A stretch of 64,000 bases of DNA from Acorus gramineus (GCA_030737835.1 CM060855.1:17117438-17181437); one strand, 5' to 3'. Positions 1 to 13,872 are shown, counted from the first letter of the stretch. Program-made: numbers and translations. Notes: generated by a model not told the origin, from the letters alone.

Positions 1-115
1 GAGGTATATACATCATATATCGAAATATATGTTTCACTGTATCTGTAATGAGGTATATAGGTCTGTGTTTTGGACTGAGGAAAAAACTGAGTGTAGCAGC
101 ACTCTTGAGAAAATG
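1..115 (+). repeat. Dispersed repeat family X, copy 1 (cut by window edge)
   Basis: This stretch closely resembles 15911-16022. Both share the blocks ATATATGTTTCACTG, GATATATAGG/GGTATATAGG and TTTTGGACTGAG, in the same order. Shorter related copies lie near 48830-48990 and, on the other strand, 62216-62410. It is probably the end of an AT-rich non-autonomous DNA transposon; the left end is outside the window. Confidence 0.6.
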
Positions 116-1444
116 ATGATATAAAGATCATTTTGTATTTTTTTTGTTAGATAGTGTATTTTTTTGTTACTCTTATTGTTGGTATATTAACCAATTTTTT
201 TTTTTAGTGAAATAGTCTCTTAACTTTAGTTCAGTTCGGTTTAATTCAGTTTACGCAAATAATTTCAATTCTGGGTCCGTTTTGTTTCGACGTAAAAGTC
301 CCTGAAAACTCTAGTTTTACATAGGGATGTTTGGTAGCTTAAGAAAAAAACGGTTATGGAAAATTATTTCTTTAACCACTTTCAAATCCAGATTTTGACA
401 TCCGCCTTGAGGGGTTCGTACGTCGTTTTCCAGGGATTCAGAACTCCATATATCAGAACTTCTCAAAAGTTTCATTAACCTTCTTTTTATTTTTAAATTG
501 TAAATAATAATTTTAAATTTTAGAAAATATCATCTAATTAAATGAAATGTATTTTTACATCTTTTAAATATAAAAAAAATTGTTTCTAAAATATTTAAAT
601 TTTTTAGATTTAATTAAATCTTAATAGTTTTTTATTTATGATAAATATTCAGATTTTAATTAGAGAGATTTCAGGATATATATGTAGAAAAATTTATAAA
701 ATGATTTATATCTCATAACTAAAAATAGTTTTTGTAACTAAAAATCAAATTTCAAAGAATTTTAAAATATGTTCGATGTAAATTTAATTGATCAAATTTA
801 TCTCAGAATATTCTAAAGTAACTATAGGATATCTAAATATCTCATATATTTTCTAGTTTGATCTCACTTTGAAATTTAAATTCAAAATTCAAATTTTAAA
901 TTTAAATTTAAAATTTGGATTTACATGGTATTTGAACTTTTTTGTGCTAGACATTTTCCATAAGTAAGGTAAACATAGCAGATATCTTTATTCTGAACAA
1001 AATATAATGCAATACTAATTTTTTAATAAAATTTATCAATGATTTTGATCTGTTTATAGTTATTATATTTTTTTATTCATAATTTGATATTAATGCCTAT
1101 AGATGAAAAATAAGATTTCACATATTTGTAGAACCAAACAACTGAAATCACTTATACATTGTTATATCAAGTTTGTACATTGTTATGCATATATGTATAT
1201 TGTTACATATCATACACAATTATAATGCGTATAACCGCCTATGCTATTTCGACAATTTTCGAGTCAAAATAGGATCATCTCTGAGATCAAATCAACAGTT
1301 CAAAGTTAATTTTCTATTTTTAGTAATTTTTGTTTGTTTTGATTTAGTAGAAGATATTGAGGGTAGTTAGGATTTGTTTTCTATTAAAATAAATGAAAAT
1401 CTCTTAAAGAGATTGTAGGAGGAGATTTGAGATATTTGAGGAGA
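116..1444. other. AT-rich intergenic DNA, nothing recognised
   Basis: Very AT-rich sequence with short palindromic runs, such as the ATTTAAATTTAAATT-like stretch near 885-915. No coding exon, RNA gene or bounded mobile element was recognised. Confidence 0.5.
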
Positions 1445-2070
1445 TTCTGTGTTAATAGAAATTAGAGAAATTTCTCTAAGCACGGTCCAGGCGTCCACTC
1501 CTTTGGATGAGGGGCTGTATGTAGAGGTAGAGACCATCTCTTTGTATGGCGAGGGGCATCAGGAAAACCCTTGTTGTTGCTTCGATCCATGTCGAGATCC
1601 CTTCATCGGTGATCGTCCATCAGGTTTAGCCGTGGATGCTCCCCCCATCATGAGTCGCGAAGGAGCATCATGACCAATACAAGTCCCCCGTACGGCGTAC
1701 CTATAGAGGCAACGAACACCAACGAAGATAGCAGGAGCAGGATTCCTCATCATCGAGTGAAAAAATACATAAAGAGTTTCGTGGATGAGCAAGGCTTTTG
1801 GTGTCCCAAGTACTGAAAGGGTTAAGTCCCCCATCCTGGACAACATTCTCATGGTGCAGCCACCGCGGAAGTTTGTACAAGCTGAAGTTCAAGATACGAT
1901 GGTCAATATGCATTAGATAATTGAATTGTCTAACTCGTGTTGAACTTAACCCCGTCCCGGTCCCATTTTGTTGATGTGTCCTCAGGTCTTGTTGCACGAT
2001 ATGGCCTTCAAAATTTTTCATCAGGTTATTGAAAGCAACATTTACGGACAAAAAATTATTTTTGAAGATT
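1445..2070 (+). other. GC-richer block, possible decayed transposon coding sequence
   Basis: Base composition rises abruptly against the flanks. One plus-strand frame around 1685-1815 gives a charged, protein-like stretch (NTNEDSRSRIPHHRVKKYIK, then KSFVDEQGFWCPK) before a stop. I do not recognise the family; a transposon-derived coding scrap is a guess. The opposite strand is also open for about 100 codons, which high GC alone can explain. Confidence 0.25.
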
Positions 2071-2688
2071 AGGACGAGGTTTGTTTATTACATCTTCCTA
2101 TTCTAATAATATTTAATATTAACATTTATATGGATTTATTAATTTTTGAATAAATTGGATTGTGTTATCAATACATGCGTAATGAAGTCGAGGGGTTGGG
2201 GTGATATCTGAAGAGCTATATTGGGACTCATTAGACAGTAGTCTTAGAAAAACTAAGTTAATAATAAATAATTAATAAATTTATAATAAAACATGAATAG
2301 GTAAGCAATTTTCGTGTACATCTTATACACAGAGACAACACATCCAACAGCCACAACATTCACTATGAATTGAATTTTTATACCTTTTAAATATTCGATA
2401 AGTGCTAAACAAATTACCTTAAGAATAAGTCATATGAAATTGAATCTTGAATAGAATAATTTACTGTTGATTCAGTGGCACCAGGCTTCTAATTACAGCT
2501 AGATCATCTATTTGATTAAACTCCAATTCCAAGTGTTAAATGTATGCTCAAAACACTTGAAAATTATTTCTCATGCAAGGCAAGTCAGTCACTATAAAAT
2601 TGATGTCTAATGAAACTTGGTCCAGAAAAAAAAATCTTACAAAAATATCAACTAAATTAAAGTTTCCCACACAGACACAAAATTGTGT
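2071..2688. other. AT-rich intergenic DNA downstream of the S15 pseudogene
   Basis: No gene or bounded element seen. It would contain the former 3'UTR and downstream region of the minus-strand ribosomal protein S15 pseudogene. Confidence 0.4.
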
Positions 2689-2691
2689 CTA

Positions 2692-2919
<228 letters not shown>

Positions 2920-3752
2920 TCAGACACCTCCGGCTTCTCGCCTCGTGGGGCCTCCTGTTTGTCTCAGAAAAGCAAAAACATGTAATGCACAGTTTGAGTT
3001 TTGTATATTTAATGTCATTGCTAAGACTATAGGTTTAATGAACCCCATATGTAATTTAGCATTGACAATTATCCCAAGGATCTTGAGATAAGCATGAAGG
3101 ATTTGACAAAATAGAGATAAAGATAATCTCTTCTTCATTGTTTGAAACACTGATGAGAAGGATCCCTCTATGACTCCATCTGATATGAACAACAAATATT
3201 ACAAAAAAATTAATAACTAAATTAGGTATAACTTCTTTAGGTCCAATTAATATTAGATTAGCCTCATTGAAGCTATATGGCATGTTAGATAAGGAAACAC
3301 AAAACCAACCCCAAAATGCTGAGAATCACACTAGTTTATTTTTTTCTGGGACTAAGATTACAGCTCAATGACGGACAACAAAATTTACAAAGCATGATTG
3401 GGTTCATGTCCCCTAGCTTACCTAAAAAAATGCGTAGTTTTATCACCTAGTGAATAGACTCAAAAAAATAATAATATGAAACTAAGCATATCAAACCTAC
3501 AGAGTTCTTGAGAAAAAAATACGTTGGGGGGGGGGGAGGGGGGGCCGAAGGGGGATTGGAATCCTGAAACCCAACACTGAAGAAATTCATCTTGAAAAAA
3601 AAAAAGTTGAAGAAATAAAACGCTTAGGGAAAGAATACTCTTTATATTAATACAAATCTCAGGAAAGTAGATCATTATGAATGGCGATCAGGCTGTAAAA
3701 GGTATTTGAATAAATGATTAGTTGGGACTCAAAAAATATTACAAGAACCAAA

Positions 3753-3870
3753 GCTTTCTTGATTTTTAAGATCCACCTATGTTATCTTTATTGGCGATTC
3801 AGATGTTTATGGCTTTCTTGATTTTTAAGATCCACCTATGTTATCTTTATTGGCGATTCAGATATTTATG
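3753..3870 (+). repeat. 59-bp tandem duplication
   Basis: A unit starting GCTTTCTTGATTTTTAAGAT is repeated twice (3753-3811 and 3812-3870), nearly identically. The counterpart of this block in copy B, near 8035, is present once and diverged, so the tandem copy is younger than the A/B duplication. Confidence 0.85.
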
Positions 3871-4745
3871 GCCATGTTTATAAGCTTCCCTGGGCTATGT
3901 AGCTGCTAGTGGTCCAGATAGCAAACTAACCTACATGTAGAGATACCATTGTTTCCCTGTTACTTAGAGGGGGAGGGGGGGAGCTAAAATGACATTATTT
4001 ACCTCCAAGTTGCCTTAGAGGGGGATTCATATTTGACAGGTAGCACAGTTTCAAAAAGAGTTACGCGACCCTAAGGCTGGGGCTTAGGGCATGGGCAAGT
4101 GACAAGAAGCCAAGGAGCAAGGAATCATGAACTTGAGAAGTGAGTATCTTCTAGGTCTGCTGCAATTGGCAGAGAATCTTGATTCCAGGGAGGATCAAAT
4201 TATGTGAATGAAAAGCAAGAAACTTGACTTTCCAGTCTAGTAGCTTTTGTAAGCCCATAGCTACTGAATGACATCTGTCCTTGCTCACTAGGTCTGATCA
4301 CAGGTTTGCTGCAATGGTGTTGGTTGGCAAAGACACTTCTAAAATTTCTGATGTTCATTCTAAGTTTTTTTTCCAAGAAATGGTGGGGATTCCACCACCA
4401 AATTCCATATATCATAAAACTTTGGATACAATACCAGAACAAAAAAGACAAGCAAAAAAAAAAAACATGAGAGAAAAGACCAGCAGTTAGGCATACCTGA
4501 GACAGCGGAAGAGGATCTACTGGTCCACCATGCACACCACCCTCACCCCTGCCTGAACTCCTCGATATCAAGATGACCCCTCCCAAAAGATATGCCCAAT
4601 TTTTAATGAAGAAGCCCTTCCATACATTCTAAGTTTGTCTAAGGATTTAATAAAAATTAACATAGCATTTGATCCTGGAGGGAATCTGATCTGTGAGTTA
4701 TGGTTGTGAAAGATTGAAGAGAACTATGACATTTGGTTTATCTCT

Positions 4746-4965
4746 CAATTGGTGGGATGGATCATTAAATTGACAGTAGCTAGGGAGAGCAATCGGTTTA
4801 TCAATTTCTCTTCCACCAGTGAATTGTGGGATACATTATTATTAGATTGACAATGCTTGGGAGAGATCAATCAGGTTCAACTCAGTCAAGCCTGTGTGGG
4901 AGTTCTTCAAGAAAGCAAAGAGTGGAGATAGAAACAAGGAAAAATTTATTGCTTCCTGCCTCAAG
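4746..4965 (+). pseudogene. Possible Ty1/copia Gag (UBN2-like) remnant
   Basis: The plus strand reads QLVGWIIKLTVARESNRFIN and then FSSTSELWDTLLLD before a TGA at 4851-4853. This resembles the 'SWI.NS...E.....F..TA.E.WD.L' pattern of plant copia Gag domains. Copy B has a more degraded relative near 8490-8560. The match is short and by eye only, so it is tentative. Confidence 0.28.
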
Positions 4966-7129
4966 CTATTTATTGAACAACGTGGCTCACAAGAATGTGG
5001 TGCTCCACTCTAACCAATAGTTCTTCATCCGGTCCGATTAGAAACTGCTAGGTGCAGTTGATGAAAATTCCGATTGAGCATGAAGTAAGGGGGGTCTTGA
5101 AAGAAAAAAAAAAAAAGAAGAAAGAGCAAACTCTCCAACGATCAAGTCAATAAAGATTCAAAAATAATAAGATATTATTTATTTCTTTACCTCTTCTAAT
5201 CTCTATCTATAGTAATTTACATTAATGCTGTGATTCTTTTACTTCTGCAATTTGTAAGATCTACTCCTTGTTTTTTAAAACTTGTATTAACTGTATTAAT
5301 AAAATCTTGTAACTGTCTTCAAGTGATGATATCCTATTGAGATGAATTTTAACGCATTCACATATACTTCATTTTCCATACATATACTTCTCAATAGTCA
5401 AAGGAGAGAGATTTTTTCCTATTAATATTCCCTTTGGTATGAAATACTCTTCTTTCAAAAACATTATTCACCAGTAAGACTAGAAACGTAGGTTAAGCTA
5501 GTGTCCAACACAAAAGGTGAGCTTACACAAATTCATACTCACAAAATGGATATTATTTACCTCTTAGGGGGCATTGTCCTTGAGCCCCAAAAGGGGGTAC
5601 GTTGCCCCTTAACCCCCACTAAGATAACCATGTAGCTCAACCCACATACCACGACCCGCAAATCTAGTCATAGTGAAAAAATAATGTTTGAAAGGAAAAA
5701 AAAAATGTATTTCATACATGTTGGGTAACATGCATAGGAAAAAAAAATATTTTCCTCATCCATTCACTATCAACTATTTAGAAATAAGGGGAAAGGAAGC
5801 ATCTATAGGTTCACTACAATCATCCCCAAATAGAAAATCATCACATGGAGACAGTTACAAGATTTTATCAATATAGTTAATGCTAAATCCACAAATCAAG
5901 ATGTGAATCTCACAAATCACGGAAATAGAAAGATTATACGAAAAGATAAGAACTACTATATATAGATGAAGAAAAATATATAAATCTTATTATTTTTAAA
6001 TCTCTATTGACTTAATCATTGGAGAGCTTACTCTCTCTTTTTCATAACTTTTATCTTCTCTACAGTGATAGGACTTCATTAACTACAGGTTACATTCTCT
6101 AAACAAATCAGATCAACCAAAGAAAAAAATTCAACAATATAATGTGTCTAATACAAAATGCTTGGGTGTGCGTCATGCTAGCATTGGCTGCGATGTGGTC
6201 TTATCATTTGTTACCCAAATAAAACATATATTGATAGAAGATTCATTTCTAACATTCACATGATCTAGCTCTTGTTGCTAACCAAGTTTGGGCACATTTG
6301 AAAATGCCAAAAAAATGCAGAGAAAGAAAAGAGGTAAAAATTCAATCTAAATTAAAAAGGTACATGAATACCAACCACCTTCCAAAATTTCCTAACTACA
6401 ATGAACACACCTTGACCATATTTGGCACCTGAAGTCCCCTTTGAAAGTGGGTTAAGATTTTTTTGGCTACATATACTATAATATAGGGCATTATAATAAA
6501 CCTTTCTCCACTATCGGTTTCAGGAATAATTCACCAAGGACAAAAACCACAATACAGTAAAATTCAAAAGAAAAAAAAGGCAAAATTCCAAACACTAGAA
6601 AAATAATTCTAAAATGCAAGTTCAGCAATCCTTAAATCAACTTTCTTGATCTCCTAGTGTGCAAATGATACATCAAATCAAAATATTACAAAAACTTGTA
6701 TGTTTAAGACTTGAAGCATAGTACTTCATTTGCTTATTTGTAATCATATTAACACCTAATATTTATGTTGAAGAAAAAAAAATGTTGATGTATTAATTTG
6801 TACTTAAATAAACATTAAAAATAACTTGTTCACTTATTTGTAATATAAAAAAACTAACACAAATGAAGAATAAAAAAAAATTGATCTAATAAAACTGAGT
6901 ATTGTAATAACAGAGATGTTTTCAACATCTTAATCCATTTAGAACATGAGTATTGTAAAAATGGTACAAATCCTAATCCATTTGTCATGTAGACTAAACC
7001 ACTGTTTAAAGATTAAAAAAATTAGTATTGTGATAACAGAGATATTTTCAACATCTTTGTTGCCAAATGGTATTAGAATATCATATCAGCTTTATTCCAT
7101 GATCACACAAACCACTATACCATTGCCGC

Positions 7130-7159
7130 GGGGGGGGGGGGGGGGGGGGGGGGAGGGGG
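7130..7159 (+). repeat. Poly-G tract
   Basis: A run of more than 20 G followed by A and five more G. Similar tracts occur at 3527-3544 and 28610-28634, and a poly-C tract lies at 15122-15150. The lengths of such runs are unreliable in assemblies. Confidence 0.9.
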
Positions 7160-7849
7160 TGTTGCCTAGGATGCCACTCATTGTGGACTACATATCCTTT
7201 TAATCTTCCAACAAGTGATCATCAACTCTGATGTCCCTTGAATTCGACATAGTACTAACCTCAAAACAAAAAATAAAATAAATTAAATTGAGAATGCATT
7301 AAGAGTAATTCACATGAAAATTACTTCAAGCATCCATGGATAACAAAACCAATTGAAATATACCCAATCCAAAAAAATGCACCAAGCACAATGTCCATGA
7401 CGTCCGTCTAAGATTCAGCTGAGCAACAAACACAGAAGGGGAGGACCTAATTATATGTAACTACAAATAATGAAACAACACCATACAAGACGGGTCTGGT
7501 ACCCACCTAGGCATCTGCCTAGGGCCCTAAGCAAAGCTAATAGGTGCCAGCCCACTTGGGCATAAACAAGACCAATGTGAACGTGGGAGTGTGGGACTCT
7601 AGTCAACCAAGTGGGAACCCAGTCCTAGGACTTGCCTCTCATATTTCCTTTAAAAACCATAGAAGAATAATTCTCCCTCAACATTGTTCACTTCCAGAAC
7701 ACCATGCGGCCCTATATCAGCTGTCCAAAGCCTTCTGCCCATTAAGTTCTTTTTCCTATCACTTCCTTCCCAATTTGCTTCTCTTCCCAAATCCATCTAG
7801 TTGGCACCACCGCCCCACAACGTAGTTTGTGAGAAAACATAAAGCTATA

Positions 7850-10490
7850 GGGGAGGTGGGTTTGAAGTACTAAAAACCAGACATAAAGAAATTCATAAGA
7901 TAAATCATGAAAAAACAAAAAAATGTTAAGATCTAATAATGCTCTGAAAAATAATAATCTCCTGATTAGTCACAATATCAGGAAACTAAACCATTATGAA
8001 CAGTAGTCAAAGACAAAGCTGTCTTGAATGTCAATATTCAGAAATTGCTGGCCATGTTTCTAAGCTTCATCTAGCTATGTAATGAACCAAATGGCAAACT
8101 AACGTACATGTAGATATACCATAAAACTAACATAAAAAAGCTGACAGTGCATCTCTTTTACTTAAATTGTAGGGGTGAACCATAAAATTAGATATTATTT
8201 CCTTCTAAGTTGTCTTAAAGGAGATTCATATTTGACAAGTATCACAGTTTTAAAAGGAGTTACATGGCCCCAAGGCTGGGGACCTAGGGTCTAGGCAGGC
8301 AACAAGTAGCCAAGGATTAAGGAACCACGAGTAGTGAGGTGGAGCATTCTGCTGCAACCAGAAGAGGTTAGTCATATGGGGAAATGGTATTGGTTGGCTA
8401 AGATACCTCTGAAATAAAGGCTCTCATTTACAAGAGCGCAGTTTGGGCACCTGGAGGGAACCTGATCCATGAGCCATGTGGTTTTGAAGACTCGAACTCC
8501 AATTATTTGTTTATCAATTGCTCTTTCAACAGCGAATTATCGATAGATTAATAGACTGATAGTAGCATGGAACTCGAACCTATGATCTCTTCAAGAAAGT
8601 CAAGAAGAGAGGAGGCAGGGGTAGGAGGAAAAATTTATTGCTTTCTGCCTCAAGCTATTTATTATTGACAATGTGGCTCACAAAAAAATGAGAATCCACT
8701 CCAGGGTTAGGTTTGTGTGGTGCCAATTTCCACTCAGGCCAATAGATTCTTTGACCGATAGATCAAATAGCACGACCCGCAGTTGATGGAGACTTTAATA
8801 AATGTGAAGGAGGTAAAGGGACCTCGAAAAAGAAACTCTTTAACAACTAAGTCAGTAAAGATTTAAAAATAATAAGATTTCTTTGTCCCTTTCTTGCCTC
8901 TTTTTATAGCTATTTCTAATGGTTTTACGTTTTCATTATTTGCCTTTTGCTTTCGCAATATATGTGATCAATTCCTCAATAGTTTTACATTTTCATTCTT
9001 TAACTTTTGCTTTCATGATATATGAGATCAACTCCTTAATTTTTAAATCTAACATTAATTGCATTAATAAAATTTTGGAACTACCTTCACATGGAAACAT
9101 CAAAATTGGGATGAATTTTAAAGCATCAATAGAATCCCCTTCTCCAATACTTATGAATGGAAAACAACAAAGAAGTGGAGGAAAATAATTTCTTCCTATG
9201 GATATGGATATTGGCCAATGTGGATGAAATATACTCTTCCTTTGAAACATTTTTTTTTTGCGATTGCATCTAGGAATGTGGTCATTCAGCAGACAAGACC
9301 ACAAGGGTTCATGGACCATAATTGTTTACTTTTTCAGCAGACAAGACCATAATTGTTGCCACTAAACCCCAAAAGAAGATGTGGTGCTCCCAAGATAACC
9401 ACAGTTCAACACATGTTTCCAATCATAGTGAAAAATAATGTTTTGAAAGAAGTGTATTTTATCCATGCCTGGTAGCATCCATAAAAATATTTTCTCACCA
9501 TTAAACTATTAACCACTCAAAAATATAAGAAAATGGCATTAAATTCAAACTTAATAAGATGTTATCACGTGAAAGAAATTACAAGATTTTATCAATGCTA
9601 AAAATCAAGAAGTAAATCTCAAAAGTGGTCAAAGAAAAAGGATCATAAAGAAAAGGTAAAAATACCATAAATAGAGACAAAAAGATGAAAAGAACAAAAT
9701 ACAAAAATCGTATTATTTTTTAATCTCTATTGACTTCATCGCTGAAATAATTTTCTCTCTTTTTTGCATATCTCTACTTGCTCACCAATCAAAATCTCCA
9801 TTAATTGCAAGACGCCTCCATGCTTGGGTGTGTGTGGTTGGCTGGTCATCAAAATCTCCATTAATGTTAGAAGATTGGATTTCTAACATTCACACCAGCT
9901 AACTATTGTTGCTAACCTTTAGAATGTTAGTTTTGGCATATTTGCAAACTCCAAAATAATGAAGAGAAGGAAAAAGGAACCTCAAATAATAAATTAAAAA
10001 AATAACAAAAACAAGTTCAAATTAAAAGGTGCATGAATATGATCCATCTTTTTAATACCTTGACCACGTGTGGCACATAAGAGCGTTTGCTAAATATACC
10101 CCATAATGTAGGATATTGTAATACCCATGAGATTAACCCACTTTTGCCTTTAGAAATTTATATTTTAGCCTTGTTATATAAATCACTTTTGGTCTTCAAC
10201 ATAATATGTGCATGTTTTAAGTAAAAATTTAGCCTGAACTATGTAATAATAGAAAATTGAGGAGATGGTGATTGACGCACATATTTTTTATTAGTATATA
10301 TATATTATGTAATGGCATTTAATTTATCTATCCAACTCTCAGCAGAACTAAATAAACCACTGATTGAAGAATAAAAAAATGTATTCTAATAACAGAGATA
10401 TTCTGAATATCTTTGTAATCAAATGGTATTAGAATATCTATTTCAGCTTCAAACCATGAGGCATGAGTATACGAGACACTAATACCACTG
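7850..10490 (+). repeat. Direct segmental duplication, copy B
   Basis: Second copy of the segment at 3474-7130, in the same orientation and separated from it by about 700 bp of unmatched sequence. Conserved anchors include GGCCATGTTT.TAAGCTTC (8051), CATGCTTGGGTGTG (9819) and TGCATGAATA (10030). It is shorter than copy A and has its own 65-bp tandem duplication at 8917-9043. No gene was recognised in either copy apart from a possible Gag scrap. Confidence 0.72.
8917..9043 (+). repeat. About 63-bp tandem duplication
   Basis: Two adjacent units share GGTTTTAC/AGTTTTAC, TTTTCATT, CTTTTGCTTTC and ATATATG.GATCAA in the same order. They are moderately diverged. Confidence 0.7.
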
Positions 10491-11027
10491 CCAAAAGAAA
10501 GTTCTTTTTCCTCTCTCTTTCTCCCCATTTTTATTTCTCTTCCCCAAAGCCATCGAATTGACCCCATCACCCCTTTCCCATCTGAGCACCCGCATATATA
10601 TGCTAGGCCCCATGACAACCTCAAGGCCACCTGGAGACCTTCAAAACATTAGAAACCCAATCAAAATCCAATAAAGCATATCACAATCAAAGAAACATGG
10701 AAAAATCTCCAAGCGACCTATCTCAAACAGAAAGGTGGACCACAATCAACATTATCCTACATATCAATAGCTTATCCAACTTGCCAACATCAACAGAAAA
10801 ATACACAGAGAATGCAAACCCTATGAAAGAATAAATGCGCTCACCCATCCAATCAAAACCAAAAAAATAAAAAATAATCTCCATCACGTACCTCCACACA
10901 ATAACCAACAACAACGATGGCAACAAAATTCAATAACCAGAGACCAAACTTCAAAAAAAAAAAAAAAAATTCAAATTAAATGTGGCAAACTTAGCTTTAA
11001 AAACATTCCCCCATGGAAAAAGCGCCA

Positions 11028-11028
<1 letters not shown>

Positions 11029-11062
<34 letters not shown>
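11029..11062 (+). repeat. (TAA)n microsatellite
   Basis: About eleven TAA trinucleotides, in intron 3 of the S15 pseudogene close to exon 3. Confidence 0.9.
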
Positions 11063-11063
<1 letters not shown>

Positions 11064-11822
11064 CAAACGCAATCAAAACAATCAACCAAATAAAATTAAC
11101 ATAACCTAACAAAAACGAAAACAATCCTCACCGCCTTGCGTAGTCTCTTGATTAGTGCCATGGGTTTACGCTTCAGCCCCCGCTGAAGCCTAAAAACAAA
11201 AATTTCAAAAAGAGAAAAAAAAAAAAAAAAAACACACAAAAACACAAGCAATCAATCAAAACAAAGGAAATCAAAACCTGATGAACAATAATGAATTGGA
11301 AAAAAAAAGAAAAAAAAAAACAGAGCTTGATGTCTCCTCACCTTCTCCGGTTGCGAGAGGTAAGAGGTTGACGAGATCGTCAATGGACATGTCGAGGAGA
11401 GCATCCAAATCAACTCCTCGGAAGCTGAACTTGTTGAACGTCCTCCTCTTCGGCTGTCCCGTCGCGGCATCGGCATCGATTTCCGCCTTTGAAAGAAAAA
11501 CAAAATTCGACAAAAATATGAACAACAAATAAAACAGCGACGGAGAGATGGAGAGGATCTGATGCGTAGATCGGGCTTACCATGGTTGAAAGCCGAGAAA
11601 TAGTTGAAATGGAAACCTTAACCCCAAATGTGGACGTGACGAACACAGACTAGGGCTTCAGGTGGAGGAGACGGCGAGGATCAGAGCATCTCGAGAGTGC
11701 TCTCCAGTGTATATGTTAGCTAAACAAGATGGATGTTATAGTGCTATGTCAGAACTTTATACCTCCAGTACACACTAATTTCTTACATTCCTATTTAATT
11801 AGTTAACGTATAGAAAAAAAAA

Positions 11823-12937
11823 ACCTTCATTTCTTTGAATATTCATATAACCCCCTCAAAGTTATAGATAATACAAATATCCCCCTACTGTTATCTTACT
11901 AAGTAATTACGGTGGTTAAGTTAACTCAACATAATAAAATTACTAAAACACCCCTCCCTCACTTTAACCTAACTTCTCTCCCATCTCTCCTAAATCGAAA
12001 AACCCTTCGTCGCCAGTCCCACCCCTTCCTTCACAAACCCTGCCTCCGCCGCCTCATCTCCTCCTCCCTGCGCCACGTCCTCCAAAGCACCCTCAAAGTC
12101 ACTGGATCTACCTCCCCGACCTCCTCCCCTCCCGTCATCGAATGCATTTCTCTATTTTTTTTTTATGCATTGTTACTCTGTGTTTTTACATCCATTGAGA
12201 ATGTACTTGGTTATATTGAACTTTGATATGATTAAATGGAGGAGGTGGATGTGATTTTGGGTAATGGACATATTTGAATCAAAACTTAAACTTCAACCGC
12301 ACCCATATCAGTGGCCGCAAAAAAAAACAAAGTTCCTTGAAATAAAGAATCAGACCGATCGATTTTTTGCCCTGCCATGAATGGATATATAAACACATAC
12401 ACAGAAACACTATGATCATCATTGCCTCTAAATGATGTGAGGGTCACTAGCTAAGAGAGAAAATAAAATAACATAGTGGAAAGGGCAACCTTCAAACCAA
12501 CATGCTCCTCTGTTTTTTTCCCCCAAATCATCCTCACCCACAAATAAATAAATGGCTGCAAAAAAACTAGTTGCCCAAAATGAAAATGACCATTGGAAAG
12601 AAGAAGAAGAATGGGTCCTTTTGTATTTTTTGTGTAAAAGAAGGGGTTATATGAATATGTGAAATGAGAAAGTGGGTCTTTTTGGATTTATGGCATAAAT
12701 CATGGGGTTATATGAATATTTTTACATAACTTCCAATAACAAGGGCATTTTCATCGTAGATTTGGGTCCTTTTGAATGTATTAAACAAATCAGGGGGTTA
12801 TATGAATATGTAAATTAACAGTCGATGGAATATTCTCATAATATTCTTTTTTTTTAATGAAAAGTTAATTATGGGGCTAAGTGCTTAATCATGTCAATTT
12901 TAAGCGGGGTTATATGGATATTCGAAGAAATGAGGGA
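11823..12937. mobile_element. TIR element with repeated GGGGTTATATGAATAT motif
   Basis: The left end (11823-11856) is the imperfect reverse complement of the right end (12905-12937). Both read GGGGTTATATGAATATTC and then AAGAAATGAGGG on one strand or the other. Internally GGGTCCTTTTG... followed about 30 bp later by GGGGTTATATGAATAT recurs at 12613, 12673 and 12763. A C-rich, coding-like segment lies at 11950-12150. No target-site duplication was fixed and no transposase was seen. It sits directly upstream of the former S15 promoter. Confidence 0.55.
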
Positions 12938-13384
12938 TTTTTTTGGATATAAGCTAACTTTCAAGGGGTTATATGCATTTAACCCTTTTTAAAAAAAAAC
13001 TCTTTCAGTTAAGAGTTCATAAAAAATTATGTTCATTTTTTTTTATACATTATTACCACCAACATCAACACGGGCATCTATAGAAGATCTGAACATACCA
13101 AAATCAAAGAGTGGGTGCCCCTCAAATACATAGCACGCCCCTTGTTTGCATGCATGTCCCCATGTAAGAATCTTACTCTCTCACCTAAATGAAAAAAGTA
13201 CTTCGTTGTATTAGAGTGCCATAGATCATGTTGTGCATGGTGGATTTTAAAATCCTAGTTATGAATATAATCCCTAAATTGGTATTGCATGGTGGATTCT
13301 AAAACTCTAGTTATCTTTTTATATTAATATTATCTTTTTAATAATAATAAATAAAAAATTCATCAATCTTTCTTTCTAGTTCGA

Positions 13385-13520
13385 TTAGTTAAATTGATTA
13401 ATAATCTGATTTGAACAATTCTCTGTGGGTTCGACCCATATTTGCTAGATCTATACTTCTGTAACGATCCGTGCACTTGCGGTAATTAATAACAACTTAA
13501 ATATTCAATCAAGTTTTTAC
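13385..13520 (+). mobile_element. Degraded Ty3/gypsy (Athila/Tat-like) LTR end
   Basis: The order CTGTGGGTTCGACCC, TGCTAGATCTATACTTCTG, ACGATCCGTGCACTTGCGG, then TAATTAATAACAA matches my recollection of the 3' end of Athila/Tat-group LTRs next to the primer binding site. No internal gypsy coding sequence follows. Identification rests on remembered motif order, not on a search. Confidence 0.45.
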
Positions 13521-13872
13521 GGGTCAAAAAGCCATCTGAAGATTCTGCAGAAAATCAATGACGGGAATTAAATCAGATACTTGAGGCAAAAGTTATGGTC
13601 AAAACAGTGGGACAGGATTTTGAAGAATATATTTGATTGGATTAATTTTTATTCAATCTTAACCAAATCGTTTTTCCATAAGGATCTTCTAGAAACTCTT
13701 GATTCTCCTTCACATCTTTAACTGATTTGTAGCATATCTTGTATTGATAATCGTCATTTAAGTTAATTACATGCAATAACACATGAATTCTTATTATTGG
13801 TTATTATTATACATAAAATAAGGATATAGAAAATTAGATTAAGGGGTTTTAATGTATACTTAATATGCTTAT

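Larger units (their letters stand above)
3474..7130 (+). repeat. Direct segmental duplication, copy A
   Basis: This segment aligns in order with 7850-10490. Examples are CATATTTGACAGGTAGCACAG (4029) with CATATTTGACAAGTATCACAG (8226), CTGCCTCAAGCTATTTATT (4957 and 8647), and AAATGGTATTAGAATATC near 7065 and 10420. The copies are strongly diverged and carry independent indels. Both lie inside the long third intron of the S15 pseudogene. Confidence 0.75.

Noticed and set aside
1559..1852. Minus-strand frame of 97 codons
   Set aside because: No domain recognised; overlaps other open frames in a GC-rich patch, so openness is weak evidence.
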